From: Pinibacter aurantiacus
Lineage (GTDB): Bacteria > Bacteroidota > Bacteroidia > Chitinophagales > Chitinophagaceae
Direction of reading: 5' to 3'
DNA length: 64,000 bases
Assembly (NCBI RefSeq): GCF_019130065.1
Contig: NZ_JAHSPG010000016.1
Span: 186,001-250,000, forward strand
Part shown: positions 41,937 to 50,532 of the stretch, in pieces
How the letters are laid out: every line of letters begins with the position of its first letter
Position numbering within the stretch: the first letter of the stretch is position 1
Made by a program: the position numbers and the translations under genes
Notes under the pieces: model-generated
The model's input: the letters and a program-made list of their open reading frames with translations, nothing else
Told to the model about the DNA's origin: nothing
Database searches by the model: none

Positions 41937-43031
41937 TTGAAAAAAATAATCATAGCGGGCGGCGGCACAGGCGGGCATATTTTTCCCGCAATAGCCATTG
42001 CCAATGCATTGAAGAAAATAGATTCATCCATTGAGATATTGTTTGTAGGAGCCAAAGGGAAAATGGAAATGGAAAAAGTGCCGGAGGCAGGTTATAAAAT
42101 AGAAGGGCTGGACATTGCGGGTTTCAACAGAAGTTCTTTGATAAAAAATATCGGACTGCCGATAAAGCTGATCAAAAGTTTTTTCCAGGTTAGAAAGATC
42201 ATTAACTCGTTTCAACCGGCCGCTGTAATTGGCGTTGGTGGTTACTCGAGTTTTCCGGTGTTGAAATATGCACAGCAAAAAAATATTCCAACATTCATTC
42301 ACGAGTCAAATTCATTTGCAGGAAGGTCAAACATAATGCTCGGCAAAAACGCAACAAAAGTTTTTGTGGCAAGTGATGGAATGGAGAAATTTTTTCCTGC
42401 TGCTAAGATTATGATCACCGGAAATCCTGTTCGTGCGACAATTGCGAATTCCACGGTAACACGTGAAGAAGGCGTTCAGTTTTTCGGATTAGATCCTGCG
42501 AAAACTACAGTGCTGTCAATTGGTGGAAGCCTTGGCGCACAAAGCATTAATACAGCAATTGATAGTGGCATTGCGGCATTTGCGAAAAATGGTCTGCAGT
42601 TGATCTGGCAAACCGGAAAGCCTTATGCAGCAAGAGGTGCAGAAGTGGCTGTCGACAATAAAAATGTTTGGTCCAACACCTTTATAAACAAAATGGAATA
42701 TGCATTTGCTGCGGCAGATGTGGTGATCTCAAGAGCCGGTGCCATGGCGATCGCTGAATTGTGTGTAGTGAAAAAACCGGTTGTATTCGTACCCTATCCC
42801 TTTGCAGCCGAAGATCACCAAACAGTAAATGCACAAAACCTTGTTGCAAAACACGCCGGCATAATGATCAAAGACAGCGAGGCGAAAGACAAGCTGGTAA
42901 ATGAAATAGTAGGCCTGGCAAAGGATGCACAATTGCAAAATGAATTGAAAATAAATATTGGCAAACTGGGAGTGAAGAATGCAGATGAGGTGATAGCCAG
43001 AACAATAATTGAATTATTGAATAAAAAATAA
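41937..43031 (+). CDS. murG: Lipid II synthase, GlcNAc transferase
   Basis: Peripheral membrane enzyme that adds GlcNAc to lipid I; about 364 residues. No ATG fits. In-frame stop TGA at 41925 limits the 5' end, and the only starts before the conserved KKIIIAGGGTGGHIFPAIAI are TTG at 41931 and TTG at 41937. I choose the second, which gives a standard N-terminus. The bases there belong to a TTTTGAA word block. Other signatures: GVGGYSSFPVLKYAQ, IHESNSFAGRSN, LSIGGSLGAQSIN, and ISRAGAMAIAELCVVKKPVV with the donor-site Glu. Confidence 0.93.
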   Translation: MKKIIIAGGGTGGHIFPAIAIANALKKIDSSIEILFVGAKGKMEMEKVPEAGYKIEGLDIAGFNRSSLIKNIGLPIKLIKSFFQVRKIINSFQPAAVIGVGGYSSFPVLKYAQQKNIPTFIHESNSFAGRSNIMLGKNATKVFVASDGMEKFFPAAKIMITGNPVRATIANSTVTREEGVQFFGLDPAKTTVLSIGGSLGAQSINTAIDSGIAAFAKNGLQLIWQTGKPYAARGAEVAVDNKNVWSNTFINKMEYAFAAADVVISRAGAMAIAELCVVKKPVVFVPYPFAAEDHQTVNAQNLVAKHAGIMIKDSEAKDKLVNEIVGLAKDAQLQNELKINIGKLGVKNADEVIARTIIELLNKK

Positions 43032-43118
43032 CTGAATAACCGAATAACTGAATAACTGAAACGAATGCGGAATGCTAAAAAATTGGACATCAGTTATTCA
43101 GTTAATCAGTTACTCAGT
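43030..43118. repeat. Word-type inverted repeat, CAGTTATT family (murG-murC)
   Basis: The left arm at 43030-43060 includes the murG stop (ACTGAATAACCGAATAACTG). The right arm at 43090-43118 has CAGTTATTCAGTTAATCAGT. Period 8, spacer about 29 bases. The murC ATG is 10 bases beyond. Confidence 0.8.
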
Positions 43119-43128
43119 GGCAAATAAA

Positions 43129-44499
43129 ATGATCGCACTTAAAGACATAAAGAAAATTTACTTCATCGGCATCGGCGGCATCGGTATGAGTGCACTGGCG
43201 AGATATTTTCATTCTCAGCAGATTGAAGTAAGCGGATATGATAAAACGACAACACCATTAACGAAGGCATTGGAAGAAAGCGGCATGGCGGTTCACTATA
43301 CGGAAGACTTGAACGCCATTCCAAAAGATGTACAATTGGTGGTGTACACACCAGCCATTCCAAAGGAACATGCAGAATTGGTGTACTATCAGCAACAAGG
43401 TTACGAAGTGCGAAAACGAAGCGAAGTGTTGCAGATCATCAGTGAGGGCTCTTTTAATATTTGTATAGCAGGAACGCACGGCAAAACCACCACTACCACA
43501 ATGGTTGCGCATTTGTTACGCGACAGCGGTTATGGTTGCAATGCATTTCTCGGTGGTATTTCTGTAAACTACAACACCAATTTCTGGAGCAATCAAAGAA
43601 ATGTGTGTGTAATAGAAGCAGATGAATATGACAGAAGCTTTTTAAGATTGAGTCCTGATGTGGCCATCATCACATCAATGGATGCAGATCATTTGGATAT
43701 TTACGGAACGGAAGAAGCATTGCAGGACACGTTCGTTCAGTTCAGTGAAAAGATTAAGCCCGGCGGTTTGCTCATAAGCAAATACGGATTGGCGAGAGAA
43801 AAAGATTTTAAAACGGACAAGCAACTGCGCTACAGCGTAAGCGACAACAAAGCAGATGTATATCCGGAAAATATCCAGATGCATAACGGCAGTTATTCAT
43901 TTGACGTAGTGATAGACGGTGATAGAATTGAAGGGCTGACATTGCACATGGGCGGCCAACATAACGTGGAGAATTCAATTGCTGCAATAACTGTAGCGTA
44001 CGAACTGGGAATAGAGAAAGAAAAAATTAAAGCAGCAATCGCGTCTTTCAAGGGAGTGAAGAGGAGATTCGAGTATATCAGAAAAGATAGCGACACAATT
44101 TTGATTGATGATTATGCGCATCACCCGGAAGAGTTAAGAGCATTGCTCACGGGCGCGAAAAGTTTGTTTCCTGATAAAAAATGTGTAGTTGTTTTTCAAC
44201 CGCATTTATATAGCAGAACAAACGACTTGCAGGACGCATTTGGCGAAAGCCTTGATATAGCTGATGAAGTGATACTGCTTCCGATTTATCCGGCAAGGGA
44301 ACTTCCAATACCGGGTGTAAGCAGCGAAATGCTTCTGGACAAAATGAAAAACCAGCACAAGCAAGTGCTAAGCAAAGAAGATCTTTTAAAATGGGCATCA
44401 AGTGTCGATCCTCGCGGTAAGGTAATAATTACTGCAGGTGCAGGAGACATTGATGCGCTGGTAGAACCGATAGGCGAGAAATTAGGAATTAGAAATTAG
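43129..44499 (+). CDS. murC: UDP-MurNAc:L-alanine ligase
   Basis: Cytosolic Mur ligase that adds the first L-Ala; 456 residues from the ATG at 43129, since an ATG at 43072 would add repeat-encoded SVIQLISYSV residues. Signatures: IYFIGIGGIGMSALARYF near residue 9, IAGTHGKTTTTTMVAHLL near residue 112, DEYDRSFLRLSPDVAIITSM, and DDYAHHPEELRALL near residue 324. The last codons (KLGIRN) and the stop are formed by the AATTAGGA words of the downstream repeat arm. Confidence 0.96.
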   Translation: MIALKDIKKIYFIGIGGIGMSALARYFHSQQIEVSGYDKTTTPLTKALEESGMAVHYTEDLNAIPKDVQLVVYTPAIPKEHAELVYYQQQGYEVRKRSEVLQIISEGSFNICIAGTHGKTTTTTMVAHLLRDSGYGCNAFLGGISVNYNTNFWSNQRNVCVIEADEYDRSFLRLSPDVAIITSMDADHLDIYGTEEALQDTFVQFSEKIKPGGLLISKYGLAREKDFKTDKQLRYSVSDNKADVYPENIQMHNGSYSFDVVIDGDRIEGLTLHMGGQHNVENSIAAITVAYELGIEKEKIKAAIASFKGVKRRFEYIRKDSDTILIDDYAHHPEELRALLTGAKSLFPDKKCVVVFQPHLYSRTNDLQDAFGESLDIADEVILLPIYPARELPIPGVSSEMLLDKMKNQHKQVLSKEDLLKWASSVDPRGKVIITAGAGDIDALVEPIGEKLGIRN

Positions 44500-44570
44500 G
44501 AATTAGAAGGAAGGGCAACATTCATCTAATTCCTAACTCCTAACTCCTAACTCCTAATTTCTAGCTCCTG
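44479..44570. repeat. Word-type inverted repeat, AATTCCTA family (murC-ftsQ)
   Basis: The left arm at 44479-44512 overlaps the murC 3' end (GAAATTAGGAATTAGAAATT). The right arm at 44524-44570 has CTAATTCCTAACTCCTAACT with strict 7-base period. The spacer is only 11 bases. Confidence 0.82.
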
Positions 44571-44577
44571 AAAATTA

Positions 44578-44685
44578 TTCTGCACAGTAGGCTGCTGTGC
44601 AACAGGTACCCGTCCAACAATCGCTGAAATTAAAGTGTGACTGTTGGGCGGGACACCAAAGTAGAGACAAGGCATTGCCTTGTCT
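44578..44685. repeat. Cluster of palindromes upstream of ftsQ
   Basis: Small hairpin GCACAG/CTGTGC (44581-44599), then CCCGTCCAACA paired with TGTTGGGCGGG (about 44607-44652), then an exact copy of the GACAAGGCATTGCCTTGTC palindrome (44665-44685). This is three GC-richer palindromes in 100 bases, right after a word-type element. Confidence 0.7.
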
Positions 44686-44765
44686 GTGTTAAAAGGATTA
44701 GGAAATAATATTTAGAACTAAATAAAGTCTTTTACACCCTTAGAAACTGGTCGGGGGTGAGGTTT

Positions 44766-45848
44766 ATGGAGAAGAAAAAAAATATCAAACGCGTTTTAAC
44801 TGCCATGCTTTGGATAGCAATGGCAAGCGGCGTTGTGGTATTGTTGGTGGCGGCAATTGGTAAAAAAAACAATGAACAATGCAAGGGCATTGAAATTGAT
44901 ATAAGAGGAGTTGGTGAATATTATTTTGTGGACAAGACAGATGTGATGAATGTTGTTTCCCCAAACAAAAGCGTAAAAGGTAGAGCCATCACGGGTTTTG
45001 ATTTGAGAAAATTAGAAGAGACGCTGGAAAAAAATCTGTGGGTGAAGGATGCCGAACTGTTCTTTGATAACAAAGCGATACTGCACGTAAAAGTAGAAGA
45101 ACGTGAACCAATAGCAAGAATTTTTGCGGTGAATGGGAATTCATATTACATCGACAGCGCTTTTGCAAAATTGCCGTTGAGCCCTAAAATGAGTGTGAAG
45201 TTACCTGTGTTTACAGGTTTTCCGACTGATGCGGTGAAACTGAGTAAGGCAGACAGTACGCTGATGCAATACATAAAACAAGTGAGTTTGTTTATTGCGA
45301 AAGACACTTTCTGGACAGCGCAGATTGCACAAGTGGACATTACACCATTGAGAACATTCGAAATGGTGCCGACAGTTGGTAACCACATCATCATATTTGG
45401 CAATGGTGAAAATGTAGAAGCAAAGTTTGACAGGTTGATGATTTTCTACAAAAACATTTTGCCAAAAGTGGGGCTGAACAAATATGAATCGGTGAACGTG
45501 CAGTACGAAAAACAAGTGATAGGAATGAGGCGTGGCGCGGACAACAGGATTGACTCGCTGCAGGCATTGAGAAACATTCAGCAAATGTTGCTGGCTGCAA
45601 GGCAGATGAGAAGCGACAGCAGTTCAACAACGCAAATGCCGGTGAAGCAAATGCAGCCTGAAACACTGAGCGACTCAACACTGTCACTGATTGATGCAGA
45701 TAGCAATGCAGGAGCTGCAGCAGGACAGGCGATCAACGCGATTGCGCCACCGGCAAGCAATGTGAGAAGCAATGCTGCAAAACCTGCGACAAGAGCAACG
45801 GCAACACCAAAACCTGGTGCTGCAAGAAACAACAGACAACGACGATAG
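44766..45848 (+). CDS. ftsQ: Cell division protein FtsQ/DivIB
   Basis: Bitopic divisome protein; 360 residues from the ATG at 44766. A GTG nine bases earlier is possible. Cytosolic KKKNIKR is followed by a helix at about residues 12-30 (AMLWIAMASGVVVLLVAAIG), a POTRA-type segment (RAITGFDLRKLEETLEKNLW), and the FtsQ domain (DAELFFDNKAILHVKVEERE). The C-terminal 90 residues are a low-complexity Gln/Ala/Ser/Thr tail ending in Arg residues, longer than in Escherichia. It overlaps no repeat and is followed 46 bases later by ftsA. Confidence 0.92.
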   Translation: MEKKKNIKRVLTAMLWIAMASGVVVLLVAAIGKKNNEQCKGIEIDIRGVGEYYFVDKTDVMNVVSPNKSVKGRAITGFDLRKLEETLEKNLWVKDAELFFDNKAILHVKVEEREPIARIFAVNGNSYYIDSAFAKLPLSPKMSVKLPVFTGFPTDAVKLSKADSTLMQYIKQVSLFIAKDTFWTAQIAQVDITPLRTFEMVPTVGNHIIIFGNGENVEAKFDRLMIFYKNILPKVGLNKYESVNVQYEKQVIGMRRGADNRIDSLQALRNIQQMLLAARQMRSDSSSTTQMPVKQMQPETLSDSTLSLIDADSNAGAAAGQAINAIAPPASNVRSNAAKPATRATATPKPGAARNNRQRR

Positions 45849-45894
45849 CAACACCATATTCAAAGACGTAACAACTATAAACAAACATATATTT

Positions 45895-47292
45895 ATGAAC
45901 AACGAACAACCCATTATTGTCGGCCTGGACATTGGTACTACCAAGATAGCTGCCATTGCAGGAAGAAAAAATGAGTTCGGTAAGCTCGAGATCTTAGGTT
46001 TCGGACGAGCCAACTCTAATGGCGTTAAGCACGGGCAGGTATTGAACATTGATGAAACCATCAAGGCAATCCGTACCGCACTTGAAAATTGTTATGCCAG
46101 CAATCCGAATTTAGAGATCAATGAAGTGTATGTAGGTATTGCCGGACATCACATTAAAAGTTTGCAAACCCGTGGAGACATCGTTCGCCATGATAACAAT
46201 GAAGAAATCAGTCAACGTGAAATCGATCAGTTGGTCGCTGACCAATATAAAACGTATATCCCTGCAGGTGATCAGATCATTGATGTGATACCACAGGAAT
46301 TTACAGTAGATAATTTTCAAAACATTCCAAACCCAATTGGGTACGGCGGTGTAAAAGTGGGTGCAAATTTCCACATCATCACTGGTGATAAAAATGCGAT
46401 TCGCAATATCAACCGTGCGGTTGAGAAAAGTGGATTGCACACCAAAGATCTTGTGTTGCAACCATTGGCATCTGCTGCAGCAGTAATGGGTTACGAGGAC
46501 ATGGAAGCAGGTGTTGCCATTGTTGACATCGGCGGTGGTACAACTGACCTTGCTGTCTTCTGTGATGGTATTTTAAGACATACTGCTGTAATACCGTTTG
46601 GTGGTGAAAACATTACCAATGATATTAAAACCGGCCTTGGTGTTTTGAAAACACAAGCCGAGCAAATGAAAGTGCAGTTTGGTAGTGCTTTGGCAAACGA
46701 AGCAAAAGCAAACGCGTTCATTACCATTCCTGGCCTGCGTGGTATGCCACCAAAAGAGATCAGCGTGAAGAATCTTGCAAACATCATACAGGCACGTATG
46801 AGTGAGATCATGGATTTTGTTACCTATCACTTGAAACAAGTGGGCATGGATAGCAGAGTGCTGAATGGTGGTATCGTTTTAACCGGCGGTGGTTCTCAAT
46901 TGAAACATTTGATCCAGTTAACAGAATATGTAACAGGCGTAAATACACGCATCGGTTATCCTACAGAACATCTTGCTCCCGGACATATTGAAGAGTTGGC
47001 AAAGCCAATGTACGCAACATGTCTTGGCCTGATTTTAAAAGGGTACAATGATTACGAGAACAACCTGAAAGTATTCGAGAAAGATTTCAAGAAAATTCCG
47101 GTTCCTGATAATTTGAAAAAACTGGAAGCAGTGAAAGCGGCTCCAATCGTAATCGAAGAAGAGCAGCAGCAAGAGCAGGTTATTCAGAAAGATAAAATGA
47201 ACAATCGCAATTCAGGATTCAAAGATATTTGGGGCAAATTCAAACACAGTTTGATCGATCTGTTCCAGGAAGAAGAAGATAAGGCTTTATAG
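45895..47292 (+). CDS. ftsA: Cell division protein FtsA
   Basis: Actin-like ATPase that anchors FtsZ to the membrane; 465 residues from the ATG at 45895. An in-frame start at 45772 lies within ftsQ and is rejected. Signatures: IIVGLDIGTTKIAAIAGRK (phosphate 1), the SHS2 domain with GVKHGQVLNIDETIKAI, AIVDIGGGTTDLAVFCDG (phosphate 2), and GGIVLTGGGSQLKHL (adenosine). The C-terminal amphipathic helix for membrane binding is visible in FKDIWGKFKHSLIDLF, after a Gln/Glu-rich linker. Confidence 0.95.
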   Translation: MNNEQPIIVGLDIGTTKIAAIAGRKNEFGKLEILGFGRANSNGVKHGQVLNIDETIKAIRTALENCYASNPNLEINEVYVGIAGHHIKSLQTRGDIVRHDNNEEISQREIDQLVADQYKTYIPAGDQIIDVIPQEFTVDNFQNIPNPIGYGGVKVGANFHIITGDKNAIRNINRAVEKSGLHTKDLVLQPLASAAAVMGYEDMEAGVAIVDIGGGTTDLAVFCDGILRHTAVIPFGGENITNDIKTGLGVLKTQAEQMKVQFGSALANEAKANAFITIPGLRGMPPKEISVKNLANIIQARMSEIMDFVTYHLKQVGMDSRVLNGGIVLTGGGSQLKHLIQLTEYVTGVNTRIGYPTEHLAPGHIEELAKPMYATCLGLILKGYNDYENNLKVFEKDFKKIPVPDNLKKLEAVKAAPIVIEEEQQQEQVIQKDKMNNRNSGFKDIWGKFKHSLIDLFQEEEDKAL

Positions 47293-47296
47293 AGTG

Positions 47297-47368
47297 GAGA
47301 GAGGAGAGTTGAGAATGGAGAGTTAGTGATTTTTTTAACTCTCAACTCTCAATTCTCAACTCTCAACT
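47297..47368. repeat. Word-type inverted repeat, ACTCTCA family (ftsA-ftsZ)
   Basis: The left arm at 47297-47326 (GAGAGGAGAGTTGAGAATGG) and right arm at 47336-47368 (ACTCTCAACTCTCAATTCTC) share the GAGAGTTGAGAA core as inverse sequences. The spacer is about 9 bases. It lies inside the ftsA-ftsZ gap, 67 bases before ftsZ. Confidence 0.82.
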
Positions 47369-47435
47369 GGTTTTCATACTAACTAACCATTTTATTCACA
47401 GCCGGCATTTACAGTGTTGGCGAAATTTATTAACT

Positions 47436-49376
47436 ATGATTCACTTTGATCTACCGAAGGAGAAATCATCTATCTTAAAGGTGATAGGTGTGGGGGGTGG
47501 TGGCAGCAATGCTGTTAATCACATGTTCAGTCAAAGTATTGAGGGCGTGAACTTTATTATTTGTAACACTGATGCACAGGCTATTTCACAAAGCAATGTG
47601 CCGAATAAAATACAACTGGGGCCACATCTTACTCAAGGGCTTGGCGCGGGTGCCAATCCCGAAATTGGTAAGCAGGCAACAGAGGAAAGTTTAGAAGAGA
47701 TAAAACGCATTTTAGAAGTAAATACCAAAATGGCCTTCATCACTGCCGGTATGGGCGGTGGTACAGGAACTGGTGGCGCTCCTATCATTGCCAAGATCTG
47801 TAAAGATCTTAGCATATTAACAGTAGGTATTGTAACCACTCCGTTCTCTTACGAAGGAAAGAAAAGACAACTACAGGCGGAAGAAGGCATCAGTCATTTG
47901 AAGAACCATGTAGATACTTTATTGGTGATCAGCAACGATAAATTGCGTCATCAGTTTGGTAACTTAAAAATGAAAGATGCATTTGCGAAAGCAGACAACG
48001 TTTTGGCAACAGCTGCAAAATGTATCACAGACGTGATCAACAGCACCGGCCAGATCAACGTTGACTTTGCCGATGTATGTACAGTAATGCGCAATGGCGG
48101 TGTTGCTATTTTGGGTAACGCAGCGGTTGAGGGTGAAAACCGTGCGCAGAAAGCAATTGAAGAAGCATTGAATTCTCCATTGCTGAATGACAATGAAATT
48201 AAAGGTGCAAGATGGATATTGATCAACATTAACTCTGCGGAAGGTGACCACGAGTTTACAATGGATGAAGTGGACATCATTCAGAATTATTTGTTGAGCC
48301 AGGCCGGAGAAGAAACTGACGTGATTCTTGGTTTGGGTTATGACAATTCTTTGGAAAGAAAAATTGGCATCACACTGATTGCAACTGGTTTTGAATATAA
48401 AGATCCTTTTTACAGAACAGAAGAAAAGGAAATACCGGAACAACCGAAAAGAGAAGAGAAGATCATCATGAAGCTCGAGCCTCAGCGTGAAGAGCCGAAA
48501 GCATACGTTTCAACATCTTTTTCCTTGCCCTTGGACGAGAGGGTGGAAGAAGTGGTTGAAAATGAAATGGATAGTGGTATCATCTCTTTTGTGGCGGAAG
48601 AGCCAACAGAAAAATTGAGAGAGGATCTTCAACCTACCCTCGTAGAAGTCCCATCAAATAAGGATTCTGTTGTGTTTTTTACGGAAGAAAACGACAGTAA
48701 AAATACTGTGGATAAAAAAGGAGGAAGCGAAAACGGTCCGGAGTTTTTTGAGTTAGTATATTCACATCCAGCCAAAACGGAGATGCCAGGACAGAATTTG
48801 TCACAACCACAACAGCCGAAATCTACTCAAAATAATTCTTCAGCGTCTGCAGCGTCTGGAGGATACTTGGCCAAGCCATCCAATATTTATGCGGAACCAA
48901 AGGCAGACCAAGGTGCGCCAAAAGCGCAGGCCGCGCCTTACGCGAAGCCTAACATCCCTCAGCAACCGGAAGCAACGTCTGTTCCAAAAGAAGAGGAACC
49001 TTCTTTAGACATGCAATTGGTGATTAAGGATGAAGTTCCTGCGGCGGATGTGCAGCGTACAGAACAGACTTATTCAACTGCCAGCAATAACTCTTTTGTT
49101 GAGGAACCGGCAATGCCGGACGAAGCAGAGGACCAGCGACGCAGAGCGGCAGAGAGAATACAGAAACTACGTAATCTGTCATTCAACGTAAACTCAGCCG
49201 ATCCAAACAATGAGTTCGAAACTGTGCCGGCATATATCCGCCGCAACCTGGAACTCTACAACAACACAAATCCGGTAGAGAATTTTTACAGCAACTACAC
49301 TGTAAAATCTGACGAAAATAATAACGCAAAAATCAGCACAATAAATACTTTTCTTGACGGTAACAAGCCCGACTAA
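47436..49376 (+). CDS. ftsZ: Cell division protein FtsZ with long C-terminal linker
   Basis: Tubulin-like GTPase that forms the division ring; 646 residues against about 380 in Escherichia. GTPase core to about residue 325: GVGGGGSNAVNHM near residue 18, tubulin signature GMGGGTGTGGAP at 105-116, NFADV-like VDFADVCTVM. A charged, Pro/Gln/Glu-rich disordered linker of roughly 240 residues follows. The conserved C-terminal peptide appears as ETVPAYIRRNLELYN (about residue 588-602). It is not at the very end; a 45-residue extension follows, closing with ISTINTFLDGNKPD. Last gene of the dcw cluster, with a terminator at 49416-49447. Confidence 0.96.
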   Translation: MIHFDLPKEKSSILKVIGVGGGGSNAVNHMFSQSIEGVNFIICNTDAQAISQSNVPNKIQLGPHLTQGLGAGANPEIGKQATEESLEEIKRILEVNTKMAFITAGMGGGTGTGGAPIIAKICKDLSILTVGIVTTPFSYEGKKRQLQAEEGISHLKNHVDTLLVISNDKLRHQFGNLKMKDAFAKADNVLATAAKCITDVINSTGQINVDFADVCTVMRNGGVAILGNAAVEGENRAQKAIEEALNSPLLNDNEIKGARWILININSAEGDHEFTMDEVDIIQNYLLSQAGEETDVILGLGYDNSLERKIGITLIATGFEYKDPFYRTEEKEIPEQPKREEKIIMKLEPQREEPKAYVSTSFSLPLDERVEEVVENEMDSGIISFVAEEPTEKLREDLQPTLVEVPSNKDSVVFFTEENDSKNTVDKKGGSENGPEFFELVYSHPAKTEMPGQNLSQPQQPKSTQNNSSASAASGGYLAKPSNIYAEPKADQGAPKAQAAPYAKPNIPQQPEATSVPKEEEPSLDMQLVIKDEVPAADVQRTEQTYSTASNNSFVEEPAMPDEAEDQRRRAAERIQKLRNLSFNVNSADPNNEFETVPAYIRRNLELYNNTNPVENFYSNYTVKSDENNNAKISTINTFLDGNKPD

Positions 49377-49415
49377 CTTATTGGTCGCTTAGCTACCATG
49401 TTTGTTTTTAGTTGT

Positions 49416-49447
49416 ATCCCCTTGATTTTTCAAGGGGATTTCTTTTT
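49416..49447 (+). terminator. Rho-independent terminator after ftsZ
   Basis: A perfect 10-bp stem (ATCCCCTTGA at 49416-49425 with TCAAGGGGAT at 49430-49439) with a TTTT loop is followed by TTCTTTTTT. It ends the dcw cluster. Confidence 0.93.
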
Positions 49448-49453
49448 TAATAA

Positions 49454-49479
49454 TTGAGTAATTGAATGATTGAATAATT
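49454..49479. repeat. Solitary word arm (TAATTGAG/GATTGAATAA)
   Basis: Three period-8 words follow the ftsZ terminator directly, with no inverse arm in the next 100 bases. Confidence 0.55.
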
Positions 49480-49525
49480 GTGGAAGAGGAATTATGGCGC
49501 CATTTGCAATAGTTATGGAGCCAAA

Positions 49526-49615
49526 AGCCCCAGAGGGGCTATATGTTAGTAGTTAGTATCAAACAGCCATGAACCAATGCCAGCCCCGTCGGGGCGACAT
49601 GTTAACTATCACGAA
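49526..49615. repeat. REP-like double-hairpin element, copy 2
   Basis: Hairpin AGCCCCAGAGGGGCT (49526-49540), GTTAGTAG (49545-49552), 30 bases, hairpin GCCCCGTCGGGGC (49583-49595), then GACATGTTAA (49596-49605) and CACGAAG. Same order and spacing as copy 1 at 23257-23380, with different bases in the variable positions. Confidence 0.82.
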
Positions 49616-49666
49616 GCCGGAAAATTCAGGAGATTTCTATTTTACGGCATTAAATGATCGGTGGCA

Positions 49667-49745
49667 GCGTTGATTGTAACGTCTTCAAGAGTTTTACCAC
49701 TAAGCCACTAAGGACACTTAGTTCCATTAAGGCAGTTTGGATAAT
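49667..49745. repeat. Direct repeat A (GCGTTGATTGTAAC ... CACTAAG words), copy 1
   Basis: About 79 bases, roughly 80 percent identical to 50284-50360. The two copies flank the small membrane-protein gene at 49814-50266. This copy is a single arm without the inverse partner that copy 2 has. Confidence 0.8.
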
Positions 49746-49813
49746 TTGAAATTGTAAATCTTATATTTGGCTTCCAAAATCAATGTTGAAAAGGATATTG
49801 GCAATTGAGAAAA

Positions 49814-50266
49814 ATGGCCCTAAAAGAAGATATACTGCGAAATTTTTATAAAGATGGAACCAAAGAGTGGCATTGGGGTAAAATAATCTTAGATGTTGTA
49901 TTTGTTTTGGCATTATTGATAGTGTGTATTTATGGTAGAAATAGAAAACAAAAGTTAGATGCAGAAAGGATAAAGAATCACAGATATACCATTGGAATAA
50001 CCGGGAAAAAACATCATGGCATAAAAAGTTCTCAACCCTCGGTTGAATTTTATTATGTGGTTTCATACATGCAGTACAACAGGAATCAGACTGTTGGCGC
50101 ACAATATGAAGATAACCTGATATCTAACGGAGGACGTTACTATGTAGAGTTTTCTTCAAAAGATCCAGGTAACAGTGTGCTGCTGTTAGGAGAGCCAGTT
50201 CCTGACGCAATACAATCCTGCCCTGACACAGGATGGATCAATCTTCCCACTTATTTCGTTAGGTAG
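49814..50266 (+). CDS. Small membrane-anchored protein, hypothetical
   Basis: A 150-residue protein from the ATG at 49814; a TTG three codons earlier is an alternative. A charged N-terminus (MALKEDILRNFYKDGTKEW) is followed by one helix at about residues 23-40 (IILDVVFVLALLIVCIYG), a basic stretch, then a soluble domain rich in Tyr and Gly (SVEFYYVVSYMQYNRNQ; LISNGGRYYVEFSSKDPGNS). I do not recognise the family; the layout resembles small Bacteroidota proteins of unknown role. It is flanked by direct copies of an 80-base CACTAAG repeat, which may mark an inserted module. Confidence 0.75.
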   Translation: MALKEDILRNFYKDGTKEWHWGKIILDVVFVLALLIVCIYGRNRKQKLDAERIKNHRYTIGITGKKHHGIKSSQPSVEFYYVVSYMQYNRNQTVGAQYEDNLISNGGRYYVEFSSKDPGNSVLLLGEPVPDAIQSCPDTGWINLPTYFVR

Positions 50267-50283
50267 AGTTGGCTGTTACCAAT

Positions 50284-50408
50284 GCGTTGATTGTAACTTC
50301 GTCATGAGTTTACCACTAAGTCACTAAGGACACTGAGCTCCACTAAGGCCGCTTGATTATCGGCAACCCCTTAGTGAAACTTAGTGCCCTTAGTGCCTTA
50401 GTGGTAAA
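50284..50408. repeat. Direct repeat A copy 2 with CACTAAG inverted arms
   Basis: 50284-50360 is the second copy of the direct repeat. Within it, the left arm 50309-50348 pairs with the right arm 50369-50408 at about 35 of 40 bases (TTTACCACTAAGTCACTAAG against its inverse). Words of 8-9 bases; spacer 20 bases. Confidence 0.85.
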
Positions 50409-50532
50409 GAAAACGGTCTAACTAAAGGTTGTATGAAGATGATCATGGCAATGCCAGCAAAGAGATTCTATAATCTGCGTATCTTTGTTATCTCTCTACT
50501 GAAGAACTTTTCTTTTACTCAATACTATCCAG

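Larger units (their letters stand above)
49377..49813. other. 437-base gap after ftsZ rich in repeats
   Basis: It contains in order the ftsZ terminator (49416-49447), a solitary GATTGAATAATTG word arm (49454-49479), REP-like copy 2 (49526-49615), and the first CACTAAG direct repeat (49667-49745). The last 60 bases should hold the promoter of the next gene. No coding sequence found. Confidence 0.65.

Noticed and set aside
45772-45894. Upstream start of ftsA inside ftsQ
   Set aside because: The extra 41 residues are an out-of-frame reading of the ftsQ tail; the conserved FtsA start is at 45895.
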